Positions 18,009 through 26,909 of a DNA stretch of 64,000 bases are shown here, piece after piece (position 1 is the first letter of the stretch; the number at the start of each line of letters is the position of its first letter). The stretch is from assembly GCA_022825505.1 (NCBI GenBank), contig JAJDWR010000084.1, forward strand, positions 84,542 to 148,541. The letters are read 5' to 3'. Both the position numbers and the translations under genes were made by a program. The notes under the pieces were generated by a model. That model made no database searches. It was given only the letters and a program-made list of their open reading frames with translations, and was not told the DNA's origin. The DNA comes from Gammaproteobacteria bacterium (GTDB lineage Bacteria; Pseudomonadota; Gammaproteobacteria; Steroidobacterales; Rariloculaceae).

Positions 18009-19193
18009 TCAAGCCTCCCCGCGCGCCAGCACCGACGGATCGGTGGGCAAGATGGCCTGGAGGTACCGGGCGCGTGCCGCGCCCCGCCTCATCAGCAAAA
18101 ATACGCGGTCGCGGGCTCGGGCCGTCATGACGTAGAGCAGGCGCTTCGCCGGATCCGGATCTGAAGCGCGCACGTAGTGTTCATCGATGTCGGCGAGGAC
18201 GACCGTGTCGAATTCCAGGCCCTTGCAGGCCTGCGCGTTGATGACCAGGATGCCGCCCTCGTCGAAAGCGAGTTCAGGTCGGTGGCCGCCATGGTGTGTT
18301 TCCACCGAAGGCCGGGGATTATCCAGCTCGATGTCGACCGACCGAAGAGCATCGTGGTAGCGTCTCCGCACGGCGTTGCTGGGCGCAAGTACGCCGATGA
18401 GGTGCCGCGGGTCGCGGTCCGCCATCCGGAGGAGGCCCGCCGCAATGCGCTCCAGGTGCTCTTCGGCGTACACGTACAGTTTTGGCGTTGAAGCGGCGGC
18501 GCCCGACGACGGCTGTGCCGGCAGGTCCGGCGGCGGAGTTGCCGGATCGCCCGTGTAGAAGGCCCTGGCCAGCCTTGCCACCGGCCAGGCGTTACGATAG
18601 TTCGTCGTCAGCTCGATGACGTTGTCCGCGTCGATGTCGAGCGCGTTGGCGATGTCCGCCCGGCTGCTATTCTCGTCTTTGATCTGCTGATTCTGATCGG
18701 CGACCACAAAAAAGTTTTCGAAGCCGAGGTTGACCAGACAGCCGTAGAACTGCGGTGGCATGTCCTGGCCTTCGTCGATGACGAGAAAAGGCTGGTCGAA
18801 GTCAGGCATGTCCTGTATTGCGTCGATTGCGTCTTCGACGCCGTTCCAGTCGGTTGGCTCGAATCCATCCGCCCCTTCCGGCGCCTGTTTCGGTACGAGC
18901 TCCCCGGTGATTTCGAAAAAAAGCCTGTGGAACCAGCTCATCCACGTTTCGCTGTGGAGCTCGGCGCCATAAAGCTGGCGGCTCGCCTGATGAAGAATAT
19001 GGTTAAAGACCAGGAACAGGTGCGGAACCCGGTTGCGATGGTACTGCCGCGCCCTCAGCAACGCGACGACCGACTTGCCGGTCCCGGGCCCTCCAACGAT
19101 GAGGTGACGGCCCTCCCGGGGCAGGGCGAGTACGGCATCCTGTTCCTTGCTCAGGTCCTGGATGCCGGGCAGCGAGAAATTACGCGTCGGCAT
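18009..19193 (-). CDS. Compact UvrD-like SF1 ATPase/helicase
   Basis: A 394-residue superfamily-1 NTPase. Walker A is GGPGTGKS (34-41) and Walker B LVIDEGQD (137-144). Motif III-like VVADQNQQI is at ~163-171, TTNYRN (~196-201) serves as motif IV, INAQACKGLEFDTVVLAD (~318-335) as motif V and RLLYVMTARARDRV (~351-364) as motif VI. It lacks the large 1B/2B insertions of UvrD or RecB and so resembles the short UvrD/Rep-like ATPases found in defence and conflict loci. It overlaps the end of the DrmB-like gene by 14 bases and is followed without a gap by the 547-residue protein. It probably remodels DNA or DNA-protein complexes. Confidence 0.88.
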   Translation of the reverse strand: MPTRNFSLPGIQDLSKEQDAVLALPREGRHLIVGGPGTGKSVVALLRARQYHRNRVPHLFLVFNHILHQASRQLYGAELHSETWMSWFHRLFFEITGELVPKQAPEGADGFEPTDWNGVEDAIDAIQDMPDFDQPFLVIDEGQDMPPQFYGCLVNLGFENFFVVADQNQQIKDENSSRADIANALDIDADNVIELTTNYRNAWPVARLARAFYTGDPATPPPDLPAQPSSGAAASTPKLYVYAEEHLERIAAGLLRMADRDPRHLIGVLAPSNAVRRRYHDALRSVDIELDNPRPSVETHHGGHRPELAFDEGGILVINAQACKGLEFDTVVLADIDEHYVRASDPDPAKRLLYVMTARARDRVFLLMRRGAARARYLQAILPTDPSVLARGEA

Positions 19194-21111
19194 CGGCCGC
19201 TCGCCTCGGCGCGCATTCGGAAAACTCGCTCACGCAGTCGAGAAACGCTGGAATATCCGCGCCGTCGCCTTTGACAAACGTGCGGTCGAGCAGGCTGTTG
19301 CCGTGCTCGCAGCTCGTTTCCGGCGCCAGCGCGCAGGCGTGGCAGGCGGCGCCGTTGAGCAGCCCGGGCCCGTGGCCCTCCCGCTCGCCGCACACCGGAT
19401 CCAGCGAGCACCATTCGGCCGCCTCAAGCGCGCCGGTCAGCAGGCGCAGGAACCGCTCCGGTTCTGCCAGTTCGGCGAGCCCGCCGAGTGAGCCCTCCTC
19501 GTCCGCCACGGCGACATAGATGAGGATGCCCGCCATTGGGGACTTCGTCATCGGCTCGCCGGTTCCATCGATTAGCGGCCCGTTGTCCCCTGGCACGCTG
19601 CCTCCCGCGCAGTACAGGCGTTCCTTGAGCGAAGCGGCCGGGTACCCGGCCCCCGATTCAAGCTGACGGATCAACAGGTGCGCTAGGGTATGGCAAAGCA
19701 TCAGGCGGGGGGTAACAAGAATGTCGTAAGGACGGTCCCGCAGGCCGGATCGGTGGTAGCGCCGGGCGAAGGCGTCCGCCCGTTCGTGCAGCGCCGAGCT
19801 GGCCTCCCAGCGCGCGAGAACGGCCTCGTTCAGGGTGAAGAAGACTCCCTCGCCGTAGAGTTCTACCGCTGGCAGCCAGTCGCTCTCCCCGGTGATATCC
19901 GGCGGCAGCGGAGCGCCGCCGACGCGGCTGAAGCCCTTGAATACCATGATCTCCTTCAGCCGGTCCACCGCGACGAGGCGGTCGACTGCGTCGATGGCTC
20001 GACGCGCGATACCCCCGGCAATCCGGTCCCGCAGCTTTCTCCACGCAGGCGAGTGGTGCCGGGTGACAAAGTCCTCGTCGTCCCGCAAGTCCGGGATGCG
20101 GTCCGTGAGTGCCCCGTACTCGCTTTTACGCAGGTCGCCGGCGTCGACCGACTGGCCATACAGGGGATATCCCTTGTCGATCTCGACAAGGGCGTCCTCG
20201 ATCTTCGCCGGTGCGCAGCCATACTCCCCGGCAAGCCTGCGGATAATGCCGTTGCGTGCCCGCCAGTTTCTCGCTCCGCGTATCCGCCGCAGTTGGCGGC
20301 TGCTGCCGTGGAGACGGTCAACCACCGTCCCCCTGCGAATGCGCGATTCCGGCGGTATGACCAGGGCAGTTTCGGTCACGGGCGAGTGAACGCGAACGTC
20401 GTTGATCTCCATCACCCAGGCGAGTTCCTCAGTTGTTTCGGGCAACGGCTCCTGCAACCAGGGTTGCTGCCATGTGCCGGCCGTGTGCGGATACCGGAAT
20501 TCGAGCGAACCCCGGGAGCCGCAACGCCGGCATGCTATCTCCGGCGGTCCGGCCAACCGCTCGATCAGCGAGAGGTAGGGCTCTAGCCAGTCGCGGAGGC
20601 ACTCCCCCGAATCCCCGGTCCTGTTCCGGGCGCCCGCATGCGCCAGGTCGTGCCAGGGCACATCCGCAAGGTAGCCTTCCTCGTGAACCAGCACCCATGA
20701 CACCTGCTCGAGGCGGCCTCCGCACTCGCCGGGCTCGTTCTCCTCGCGCGCCGGCCCGGCGCCCCAGCAAATTGCGCCGCCGCGCTTCTCATCCTTCCAG
20801 GGCCGGCAGTGAAGCAATCCGCACGTCAGGCAGCGCATCCAGGCCGGAAACCGAAGGGCCTGGATCCACCCTGTTTTCCGTCCATGCAACTCCTTCGCGA
20901 TGGGCGGACGGCACAGGCTCCTCTCGATATTGAGTGCGCTGCGGACCTGATCCACGTAGCGGATTTCCCGCTCGAGCGGATTATCATCCGGCCCACCCCA
21001 CTTGCGGATGTCGGGTACCGCCAACAGGCTTTCGGGACCGCGCACGATGGCTCCAACGGAGCAGTGGCGCAGCAGGTGCGAGAGCCGGACCGGAATGTAC
21101 TCGTCAGCCAT
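19180..21111 (-). CDS. drmB: DrmB-like protein with C-terminal DUF1998 domain
   Basis: A 643-residue protein of the DrmB type, the DUF1998 partner of the DISARM helicase DrmA. The N-terminal VRLSHLLRHCSVGAIVRGPES is typical. Cys pairs occur at ~91-94 (MRCLTCG), ~197 (CRRCG) and in the C-terminal DUF1998 block (WCSLDPVC, then ACHACALAPETSC, ~570-601), consistent with structural zinc. In DISARM, DrmA and DrmB form a DNA-bound complex that blocks phage DNA. The ATG at 21111 overlaps the end of the DrmA-like gene by 8 bases, so translation is coupled. Confidence 0.85.
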   Translation of the reverse strand: MADEYIPVRLSHLLRHCSVGAIVRGPESLLAVPDIRKWGGPDDNPLEREIRYVDQVRSALNIERSLCRPPIAKELHGRKTGWIQALRFPAWMRCLTCGLLHCRPWKDEKRGGAICWGAGPAREENEPGECGGRLEQVSWVLVHEEGYLADVPWHDLAHAGARNRTGDSGECLRDWLEPYLSLIERLAGPPEIACRRCGSRGSLEFRYPHTAGTWQQPWLQEPLPETTEELAWVMEINDVRVHSPVTETALVIPPESRIRRGTVVDRLHGSSRQLRRIRGARNWRARNGIIRRLAGEYGCAPAKIEDALVEIDKGYPLYGQSVDAGDLRKSEYGALTDRIPDLRDDEDFVTRHHSPAWRKLRDRIAGGIARRAIDAVDRLVAVDRLKEIMVFKGFSRVGGAPLPPDITGESDWLPAVELYGEGVFFTLNEAVLARWEASSALHERADAFARRYHRSGLRDRPYDILVTPRLMLCHTLAHLLIRQLESGAGYPAASLKERLYCAGGSVPGDNGPLIDGTGEPMTKSPMAGILIYVAVADEEGSLGGLAELAEPERFLRLLTGALEAAEWCSLDPVCGEREGHGPGLLNGAACHACALAPETSCEHGNSLLDRTFVKGDGADIPAFLDCVSEFSECAPRRAADADA

Positions 21112-24100
21112 AAAGCCTGAATTCCGCAGTGCTTTCCACGTTGCGCATCGAATTCAGTGTGCGCCACAGACCGCGCCGCGCCGCATCGTGGCTGCAGAGC
21201 AGCCGTTCCGCGTTGCGCTCGCGGTCCGGCGCCTGGAATTTGAGATCCCGCCGCTCGGCCTCGCAGCGCCGCGCCTCGTCGTGCCACTGGGCGATCAGAG
21301 CGTCGATGTGAGCGGCGGTTTCGCTGGCACGCTCGGTTCCCGCGGCGTCCTCGCAGCGCCGCCGGAAAACTTCGATGATCGTTCTCGCCTCCGTGTCGTC
21401 CGGGTTGAAACGCCCCGCCGAGCGATTGTCGCGCAGTCGCGCGCACCCGTGCCTCAGCGCAATGACGAGGGCCGCGTGCAGCGCGCGGGTACGCACCTGG
21501 AACGTGAACGGCGTTACGCTGGTCGACTCCACGAATCGATAGAAGGATTCGTGATAGGGGCGGAAGCTCTCGTAATGCGACAGGCTTCTCGCCTGGTGCC
21601 GGTAATAGTTGGCGACGATCAGGCCCGGAACCTCATCCCTGCCCACGCGGCTGGAAGCCTGTATGTATTCGGCCGTGGTCAGGGGCTGACCGTTCACCAC
21701 CATGAGCGCCAGCCGCGCCACATCCAGGCCCACCGACACCATGTTGGTCGCCAGTACCGCGTCGAGACAGCCGTCGCTTCCGCGGCGGGTGGCGAGCTGA
21801 TGAAACGTGCGGGCGTTTTCCTGGGCGGGCTTCAGGCTCGTCAGTTGATCGATTCGGCAGTTGGCGAAGCGCGCTGGGGTGGCGGCCACGGCGGATGGCG
21901 CGGGACCGGTGCGGGGTCCGCCGACCGCTCCGTTGGCATCTCCCAACTCATCGCCTGCGGCGCGTTCGCGTTCCCCCTGTTCGCCGTAGAGTCGGCGGCC
22001 GAAGTCCCGCACGTCGGTCATGAAGGCGTTGTGGCTGTTGCCTACGCCCCTGAGGCTGCCGTGGTACACGACCTGCGTCCACCAGGCGTCCAGCAGCGCT
22101 TGCCGGTCCACCTCCCGATCGAATATCGCCTGCGGCGCCGCCAGCAGCGCGGCGGCGAGCGGGGCCATGCAGCGTTGCTGATCCAGCGCGGGGGCGAGGT
22201 AGCCGACGTACAGCCGCCCGGGCCGACTGCGGTCTGTGCGGGCGAACCAGGAGTCGTCGCAGGAAAGCCCCGGCGGCGGGAATACTGCGAGATCTCTCGC
22301 ATACAGTCGCCGTACCTGTTCTCTCGCCATACGGATCGTTGCGGTGGAAGCCACGTATTTCGGGCGCACGCCCCGGCAGGTCAGCAAGGCGTCGAGGCCC
22401 GCCTCGTACAGCCCGGCCACGGAGCCCAGCGGTCCGGTGACCAGGTGCAGTTCGTCCTGGATGACGAGTTCAGGCGGTCGAACCACCTCCCGGCCTGCGG
22501 CGCCGGCCCCGAAGAACGCGTGGGCTCGCGGTTCCCAGGCAAGCCGCGCGAATTTGTCAATGGTGCCGACCAGCAGCGCCGGCGGGCGCTCGTACAGAGC
22601 TTCGTCCACGACGTTGCAAGGCAGCGGACGGGGGTCGGCGCCGAACCTGCACTCAGGGTCCGGGCAGTGTAGCTGGAATTCCCGGTCGGTCGCGCGATAG
22701 CTCGCGCCCATGATGCTCAGGTCCTTGCGGCACCACAAGCACCGGTCCACCACCAGCTTCTGCGGCGCGTCCGGTTTTCCGGCCGCGATGTCCCGCACGG
22801 CGTTCAGCGCCTGGCCGAACCGGTTCGGACTAATGGCTCTGCCGACCCAGATGCCGATGGCGATGGGCTCCTCGCCCAGGCGTTCGGGCCGCTCCCTGCG
22901 CATCAGTTCCAATGCGAATATGACGCCGGCCGCGCGTTCGAACTGCTGGCGCGTCAGCAGACGCAGCGTGTAGCGCATGAACGCGGCCGTCCCTCCGCCT
23001 TCCCTGCCGTACTTCAGCCGCCGCCAGACGATTAGAAAGGCGATTAGACCCAGGTAGGCTTCGGTCTTTCCGCCGCCGGTGGGAAACCAGATGAGGTCGA
23101 GCACGTCGCGGTAGCCGCCGTCTTCCAGAACCGTCGATTCCATCGCCGTGAGCAGGAACGCGAGCTGAAACGGACGCCAGCGAATACCGTCCGGGTCGGC
23201 GTCCTTCCCGGCGGCCACTCGCGCCTGGAGCATCTGGTCCAGCATCGCCTGGTTCGCCCACCGGAACGACTGCGCGGCGATGGGCTCCGTCCGCAGCAGG
23301 TCGACGCCGCGCCGCATACGTCGCTGAGCTTCCTCCATCCGCCCGCACATGCGGTTGGCCGTTGCGCGCTCGATGGAGTCCCCAAGCCCGTCGGCCTCCC
23401 TTTGCCGCTCCGCGATCCAGTCGCCGTAGTCAGTCACGAAGCGGTCCAGGCCCTCGAACGGAATCGACTCGGCCAGCCGGCGCATCGATAACGCCTTATC
23501 GTGTTCAGGATGGCTCGCAACGGCAACGATCGGAACTTCCGTCGCCGGCATGAATTCCGAACGAATACGCGGCGCCTTGTCCGGGTCGATGTCCCAGTCG
23601 ACGGCGGCGCCGTGGCCGACCGCGTAGATGTTTCTGTCCCGGTACTGGAGTTCCAGTTCGCGCTCCTCTTCGGTCAGAAGGCTTGGGTCCACCCGCGGGT
23701 ACTCAAGCAGATGCCCGGCCTCGATCTCGCATTCGATATGCGCCTCGAACAGCGATTTCTCAGTCCGGTCAAGCTTTCTGCGGCTCCCGAACGCCTCCGG
23801 ATCGAGCCTGTTCCGGTTGAACAGCGTGACGGTGAAAATCGTTCCCGTTGCATGCTGGCGGGCGCGGACGTCGATGCCGGCACCCGCGCGGGCGCCTTTG
23901 CGCGCGCCCTCCTTCCAGATCTCCCATGTGGACGGCCCGCCTGGCTTCCAGGTCACGGACCATGGATCGAACGGACTCCTTTCGAACTCCTGGCGCTGAA
24001 ACCGGCCCTCCGGGCTTCGCTCGCCGGCGACCTCACCGTAGCGGGCGGCGGTTGCGGTGATCAACAGCCGGGCATCGCCCCGGACGCAGAATGAAAAGCC

Positions 24101-24406
24101 GACCGAGGAGGGCGGTACGTAGCGGCGGCGCCGTGCCGCCTGTGCCGGCGCCGGGCTGTCCGGCCCGCCGCCGTCCGCTGGCTCTCCGTCCCCGTTCCCG
24201 TCGTCATAAAGCAGGTCGGCGTCGGCTTCGGTCCCCGGCGTAGGGGAGGCCGGGTCGGTGCCTGTCACGCCCGGGTCGACGGGATGTAACACGCCGGTCG
24301 GGTATCGTTCCAGGGGAGACATCGACAAGCGGCCTTGCGCCGCGGGGCCGACAAGCTGCTCGCGCAGCCAGTTCACCAGCCTCTGTCTCGGCTCCCTGTA
24401 ATTCAC
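21104..24406 (-). CDS. drmA: DrmA-like DISARM helicase
   Basis: A 1100-residue SF2-type helicase with DrmA features. After a divergent N-terminus with an acidic, proline-rich linker (~50-90) it has the Walker A WFPTGGGKTEAYLG (~440), the DExH-like block LVIQDELHLVTGPLGSVAGLYE (~645) and a zinc-knuckle-like pair CLWC ... CPDPEC inserted at ~557-590. The C-terminal helicase motifs are NMVSVGLDV and YIQASSRVGRDEV (~920). The start is a GTG at 24406. It is the first gene of the operon drmA-drmB-SF1 ATPase-547-aa protein, with overlaps at nearly every junction. Unlike described DISARM loci, no methylase gene is nearby. Confidence 0.88.
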   Translation of the reverse strand: MNYREPRQRLVNWLREQLVGPAAQGRLSMSPLERYPTGVLHPVDPGVTGTDPASPTPGTEADADLLYDDGNGDGEPADGGGPDSPAPAQAARRRRYVPPSSVGFSFCVRGDARLLITATAARYGEVAGERSPEGRFQRQEFERSPFDPWSVTWKPGGPSTWEIWKEGARKGARAGAGIDVRARQHATGTIFTVTLFNRNRLDPEAFGSRRKLDRTEKSLFEAHIECEIEAGHLLEYPRVDPSLLTEEERELELQYRDRNIYAVGHGAAVDWDIDPDKAPRIRSEFMPATEVPIVAVASHPEHDKALSMRRLAESIPFEGLDRFVTDYGDWIAERQREADGLGDSIERATANRMCGRMEEAQRRMRRGVDLLRTEPIAAQSFRWANQAMLDQMLQARVAAGKDADPDGIRWRPFQLAFLLTAMESTVLEDGGYRDVLDLIWFPTGGGKTEAYLGLIAFLIVWRRLKYGREGGGTAAFMRYTLRLLTRQQFERAAGVIFALELMRRERPERLGEEPIAIGIWVGRAISPNRFGQALNAVRDIAAGKPDAPQKLVVDRCLWCRKDLSIMGASYRATDREFQLHCPDPECRFGADPRPLPCNVVDEALYERPPALLVGTIDKFARLAWEPRAHAFFGAGAAGREVVRPPELVIQDELHLVTGPLGSVAGLYEAGLDALLTCRGVRPKYVASTATIRMAREQVRRLYARDLAVFPPPGLSCDDSWFARTDRSRPGRLYVGYLAPALDQQRCMAPLAAALLAAPQAIFDREVDRQALLDAWWTQVVYHGSLRGVGNSHNAFMTDVRDFGRRLYGEQGERERAAGDELGDANGAVGGPRTGPAPSAVAATPARFANCRIDQLTSLKPAQENARTFHQLATRRGSDGCLDAVLATNMVSVGLDVARLALMVVNGQPLTTAEYIQASSRVGRDEVPGLIVANYYRHQARSLSHYESFRPYHESFYRFVESTSVTPFTFQVRTRALHAALVIALRHGCARLRDNRSAGRFNPDDTEARTIIEVFRRRCEDAAGTERASETAAHIDALIAQWHDEARRCEAERRDLKFQAPDRERNAERLLCSHDAARRGLWRTLNSMRNVESTAEFRLYG

Positions 24407-24715
24407 CCGTCAACTCGATTCGCCGTGGCGCGAAGTATCTTATTGAATCGCTGGGTGCGTCGCTAGGGAAGCTCAGAGCAAGTGCCAACGCGCACTTTGC
24501 CACCCCGCCTATTCAATAGATTGCGATGGGCGATGGCGGAGCGCATGGTCTCGATCAGGCCCTCCCATGCGGTGATCGCCCCGCCAAACAGAGCGCTGAC
24601 TCCTGGGAAACAGGGTGTTTGCATGCAACGTTGTGGCCAAGCTCGTCCGGCATGGGTCGGAGAACCGGCTGAGCGATGTTCGTCTGATGCGGGCGGTGGG
24701 TACGGGCCGCAGCGC
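24407..24715. other. Intergenic stretch upstream of the DrmA-like gene
   Basis: About 310 bases between the operon start and vapC. It must contain the promoter of the DrmAB-like operon. An AT-richer patch (TATCTTATTGAATC at 24436-24449) could supply a -10 region, but I cannot place hexamers with confidence. No gene with coding character is visible. Confidence 0.4.
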
Positions 24716-25120
24716 CTACCAAACTTCAACCCGCAGTCCAGGCACGCGCCTGAATTCCATCGCGTTCCGCGTGACCAGGATCAGCCCGCGAGACAGGGCG
24801 ATGGAGGCGATCATCAGGTCGTTTGCGCCGATCATTGCGCCCTCGCGGCGAAGGTCGGCCCTGACGACACCGTATTGACCTGCTGCGGCATCGTCGAAGG
24901 GAAGCGATTGAAACGCATCGCAGAATGCGGCTACGCGCTGAAGGTTGTCGGCGACGCGGCTTGAATTGCGGGCGCCGAACTCGAGTTCGGCTTTCACTAC
25001 GCTGCAGAGACAAACGGACCCGGGAGAGAGATCGAGCAACCGCTGGACCGCAGGATCGCTGACATCTCCGGTTCGATTGATCATCGGCACGCAGATGCTC
25101 GTGTCCAGCAGTCGAATCAA
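24716..25120 (-). CDS. vapC: VapC-type PIN-domain toxin
   Basis: A 134-residue PIN-domain ribonuclease. The acidic active-site residues sit in IRLLDTSICVPMIN (Asp 6), VVKAELEFGARNS and IGANDLMIASIALS, the usual VapC spacing. Such toxins cut tRNA or rRNA when their antitoxin is lost. I start it at a TTG whose last bases form the TGA stop of the antitoxin (TTGA overlap), a common VapBC arrangement. It lies next to the DrmAB-like operon. Confidence 0.87.
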   Translation of the reverse strand: MIRLLDTSICVPMINRTGDVSDPAVQRLLDLSPGSVCLCSVVKAELEFGARNSSRVADNLQRVAAFCDAFQSLPFDDAAAGQYGVVRADLRREGAMIGANDLMIASIALSRGLILVTRNAMEFRRVPGLRVEVW

Positions 25121-25338
25121 GACAGCGGCTCGACCTGTTCGGGCAACGGGTCGTCGGGTTCTTCCAGGTCGCCTCCGCCGAATTCCACGACGTCCAGGAA
25201 TTCCCTGGGCCAGTCCGTGACGGTAGCGTCGCGAATGAGGCCGTTTACCCAGGCTGAAAGGCTCAGATGCCGCTCGTTGGCGCAGTTGCGCGCCAGTTCG
25301 AGAATATCGGCCGGCAGATAAATGGTCACCTGTGCCAT
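25117..25338 (-). CDS. vapB: Ribbon-helix-helix antitoxin (VapB-like)
   Basis: A 73-residue antitoxin. Residues ~1-40 form a ribbon-helix-helix domain (AQVTIYLPADILELARN, then SAWVNGLIRDA), followed by an acidic, proline-rich tail that would wrap the toxin. The ATG at 25338 places the beta-strand at the N-terminus as in CopG/Arc proteins. Coupled to vapC by the TTGA overlap. An inverted repeat covers its start (25336-25366), consistent with autoregulation. Confidence 0.82.
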   Translation of the reverse strand: MAQVTIYLPADILELARNCANERHLSLSAWVNGLIRDATVTDWPREFLDVVEFGGGDLEEPDDPLPEQVEPLS

Positions 25339-25366
25339 ATACCAAGTATAAGTGTCAAAGTATATG
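25336..25366 (-). promoter_or_regulatory. Putative VapB operator
   Basis: CATATAC and GTATATG form a perfect 7-base inverted repeat around an AT-rich centre, overlapping the vapB start codon. On the minus strand TTGACA and TATACTT motifs lie inside. It probably holds both promoter and autoregulatory site. Confidence 0.4.
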
Positions 25367-25513
25367 ATGCGCAATCAGCGATTCCCGGTATGTCCGTCAG
25401 CCCCTGATCCGGGACGGGCCTGGGAGTCGGGCTGGGGCGAATCCCTGCGGCCAGAGCTCCCGGGTACCCGCTGGCGGCGGCTTGCGCGGGCCGCGGGCCG
25501 GCCTTAGACTGCG

Positions 25514-26137
25514 ATGCCCCGCGCGGTAGACGCGCGAGTATCAGGAGCCGTCGTGTCCCGACCGAGTCGAACAGAAGCCGAAGAAGCAGTGCGAACGCTG
25601 CTTCGCTGGCTGGGCGACAACCCGAATCGGGAGGGTCTTATGGCCACGCCCGGCCGGGTGGCGAAGGCATACGAGGAATGGTTCGCCGGCTACAACGACG
25701 ATCCCGTCGCGTACCTGCGCCGGACATTTCATGAAGTCGACGGCTACGACGAGATGATCGTGCTGCGGGATGTCAGCTTCGAGTCACACTGCGAGCATCA
25801 CCTGGCGCCGATCATCGGCAAGGCCCAGGTGGGTTACCTGCCGGACCGGAAAGTGGTCGGCATCAGCAAGCTGGCCCGGGTGGTGGAAACGTTCGCCAAG
25901 CGACTGCAGGTGCAGGAGGCCATGACCGCGCAGATCGCCAATTGCATCAACGATGTCCTGAAACCCAAGGGAGTCGGTGTCGTGGTGGAGGGCGTGCATC
26001 ATTGCATGACGACGCGAGGCATCCACAAGCCCGGGGTGGCGATGATGACCAGTTGTCTGTTGGGGGATTTTCGTTCGGATCCCCGCACTCGCGCGGAATT
26101 CCTGAATATTATTCGTCGGGCGCCGTTGCCGGACTGA
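25514..26137 (+). CDS. folE: GTP cyclohydrolase I
   Basis: A 207-residue FolE, the first enzyme of tetrahydrofolate/pterin synthesis, converting GTP to 7,8-dihydroneopterin triphosphate. The core is complete: NREGLMATPGRVAKAYEEWF, the zinc and active-site block SHCEHHLAPIIGKAQVGYLP, GISKLARVVE, then the second zinc Cys in GVHHCMTTRG. The N-terminus may be ~13 residues shorter, starting at the GTG encoding VVSRPSRTEAEE. It is convergent with ubiX; a long palindromic element fills the space between them. Confidence 0.95.
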   Translation: MPRAVDARVSGAVVSRPSRTEAEEAVRTLLRWLGDNPNREGLMATPGRVAKAYEEWFAGYNDDPVAYLRRTFHEVDGYDEMIVLRDVSFESHCEHHLAPIIGKAQVGYLPDRKVVGISKLARVVETFAKRLQVQEAMTAQIANCINDVLKPKGVGVVVEGVHHCMTTRGIHKPGVAMMTSCLLGDFRSDPRTRAEFLNIIRRAPLPD

Positions 26138-26155
26138 ATTCGGCTCGCGAATTCC

Positions 26156-26298
26156 GCGAGGGCGCGCGCGACCCCTGTTGCGCACTCAATCTCGCCCGCC
26201 ATCCATGGCGGGCTCGAATCGGGGCTCGGCGCTCCTGGCCAACCATGGCCCCGCGCCGAGCCCACGACGTGCGCAACAGGGGTCGCGCACGCCCTCGC
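26156..26298. repeat. Palindromic element, copy 1: locus-specific arms around a conserved core
   Basis: A 30-base inverted repeat (26156-26185 against 26269-26298, one mismatch) encloses an 83-base core. The core contains two smaller hairpins: CTCGGCGC/GCGCCGAG and GCCCGCCA/TGGCGGGC. Read on the minus strand, the core is about 90% identical to that of the element at 36074-36219, but the outer parts of the arms are unrelated. The folded form would be a long stem closing a three-way junction. It lies between the convergent genes folE and ubiX and could also act as a terminator there. Confidence 0.9.
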
Positions 26299-26321
26299 TA
26301 CGCTGTGGATTGGAAATAGCG

Positions 26322-26900
26322 CTACGTTTCCTTGACGCCCTGCCAGCGCTTTACCAGGCTTGAGTCGACATCGAACAGGTCGAGCATTCGCCCGACACTC
26401 TGATTGACCATGTCGTCCAGGTTGTCGAGTCTGGCGTAGAAGGACGGTACCGGGGGGAAAATGATGCCGCCCATCTCGGTTACGGCGGTCATGTTCTTCA
26501 GATGAGCCAGGTTCAGGGGGGTCTCCCTGACCATCAGGACCAGCCTGCGGCGCTCCTTCAGGACCACGTCGGCTGCGCGGGAAACCAGGTTGTCCGCCAA
26601 ACCTATGGAGATGGCGGCCAGGGTCTTCATGGTGCACGGCGCCACCAGCATGCCGTTGGTCCTGAACGAACCGCTGGCGATTGTCGCGCCGATGTCGCGA
26701 TTGTCGTGGACCACGTCGGCCAGTTCTTCCAACGCGGTACGCGGCATGCGCAACTCGGTGGCGACGTTGAGGAAGCCGGCTCGCGAAACGATCAGGTGCG
26801 TTTCGATTTTATCGTGCTCCCGCAACTCTTCCAGCAGGCGCACGCCATAGACGGAACCGGCTGCACCGGTGATGGCCACGATGATTCGGCGCTTGGTCAT
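26322..26900 (-). CDS. ubiX: Flavin prenyltransferase UbiX
   Basis: A 192-residue UbiX/Pad1 protein that prenylates FMN to make the cofactor of UbiD-type decarboxylases, used in ubiquinone synthesis and aromatic acid decarboxylation. It shows IIVAITGAAGSVYGVRLLEEL, the SGSFRTNGMLVAPCTMKTLAAI loop, the arginine-rich DVVLKERRRLVLMVRETPL segment and a TEMGGIIFPPVPSFY block. Length is typical. No ubiD is in the window. Confidence 0.95.
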   Translation of the reverse strand: MTKRRIIVAITGAAGSVYGVRLLEELREHDKIETHLIVSRAGFLNVATELRMPRTALEELADVVHDNRDIGATIASGSFRTNGMLVAPCTMKTLAAISIGLADNLVSRAADVVLKERRRLVLMVRETPLNLAHLKNMTAVTEMGGIIFPPVPSFYARLDNLDDMVNQSVGRMLDLFDVDSSLVKRWQGVKET

Positions 26901-26909
26901 CGAACCAGT

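Noticed and set aside
21002..22672. Plus-strand 556-residue frame
   Set aside because: Antisense to the DrmA-like helicase C-terminal half.
24463..24729. Minus-strand 88-residue frame upstream of the DrmA-like gene
   Set aside because: No recognisable motif and it partly overlaps vapC; more likely the promoter region.
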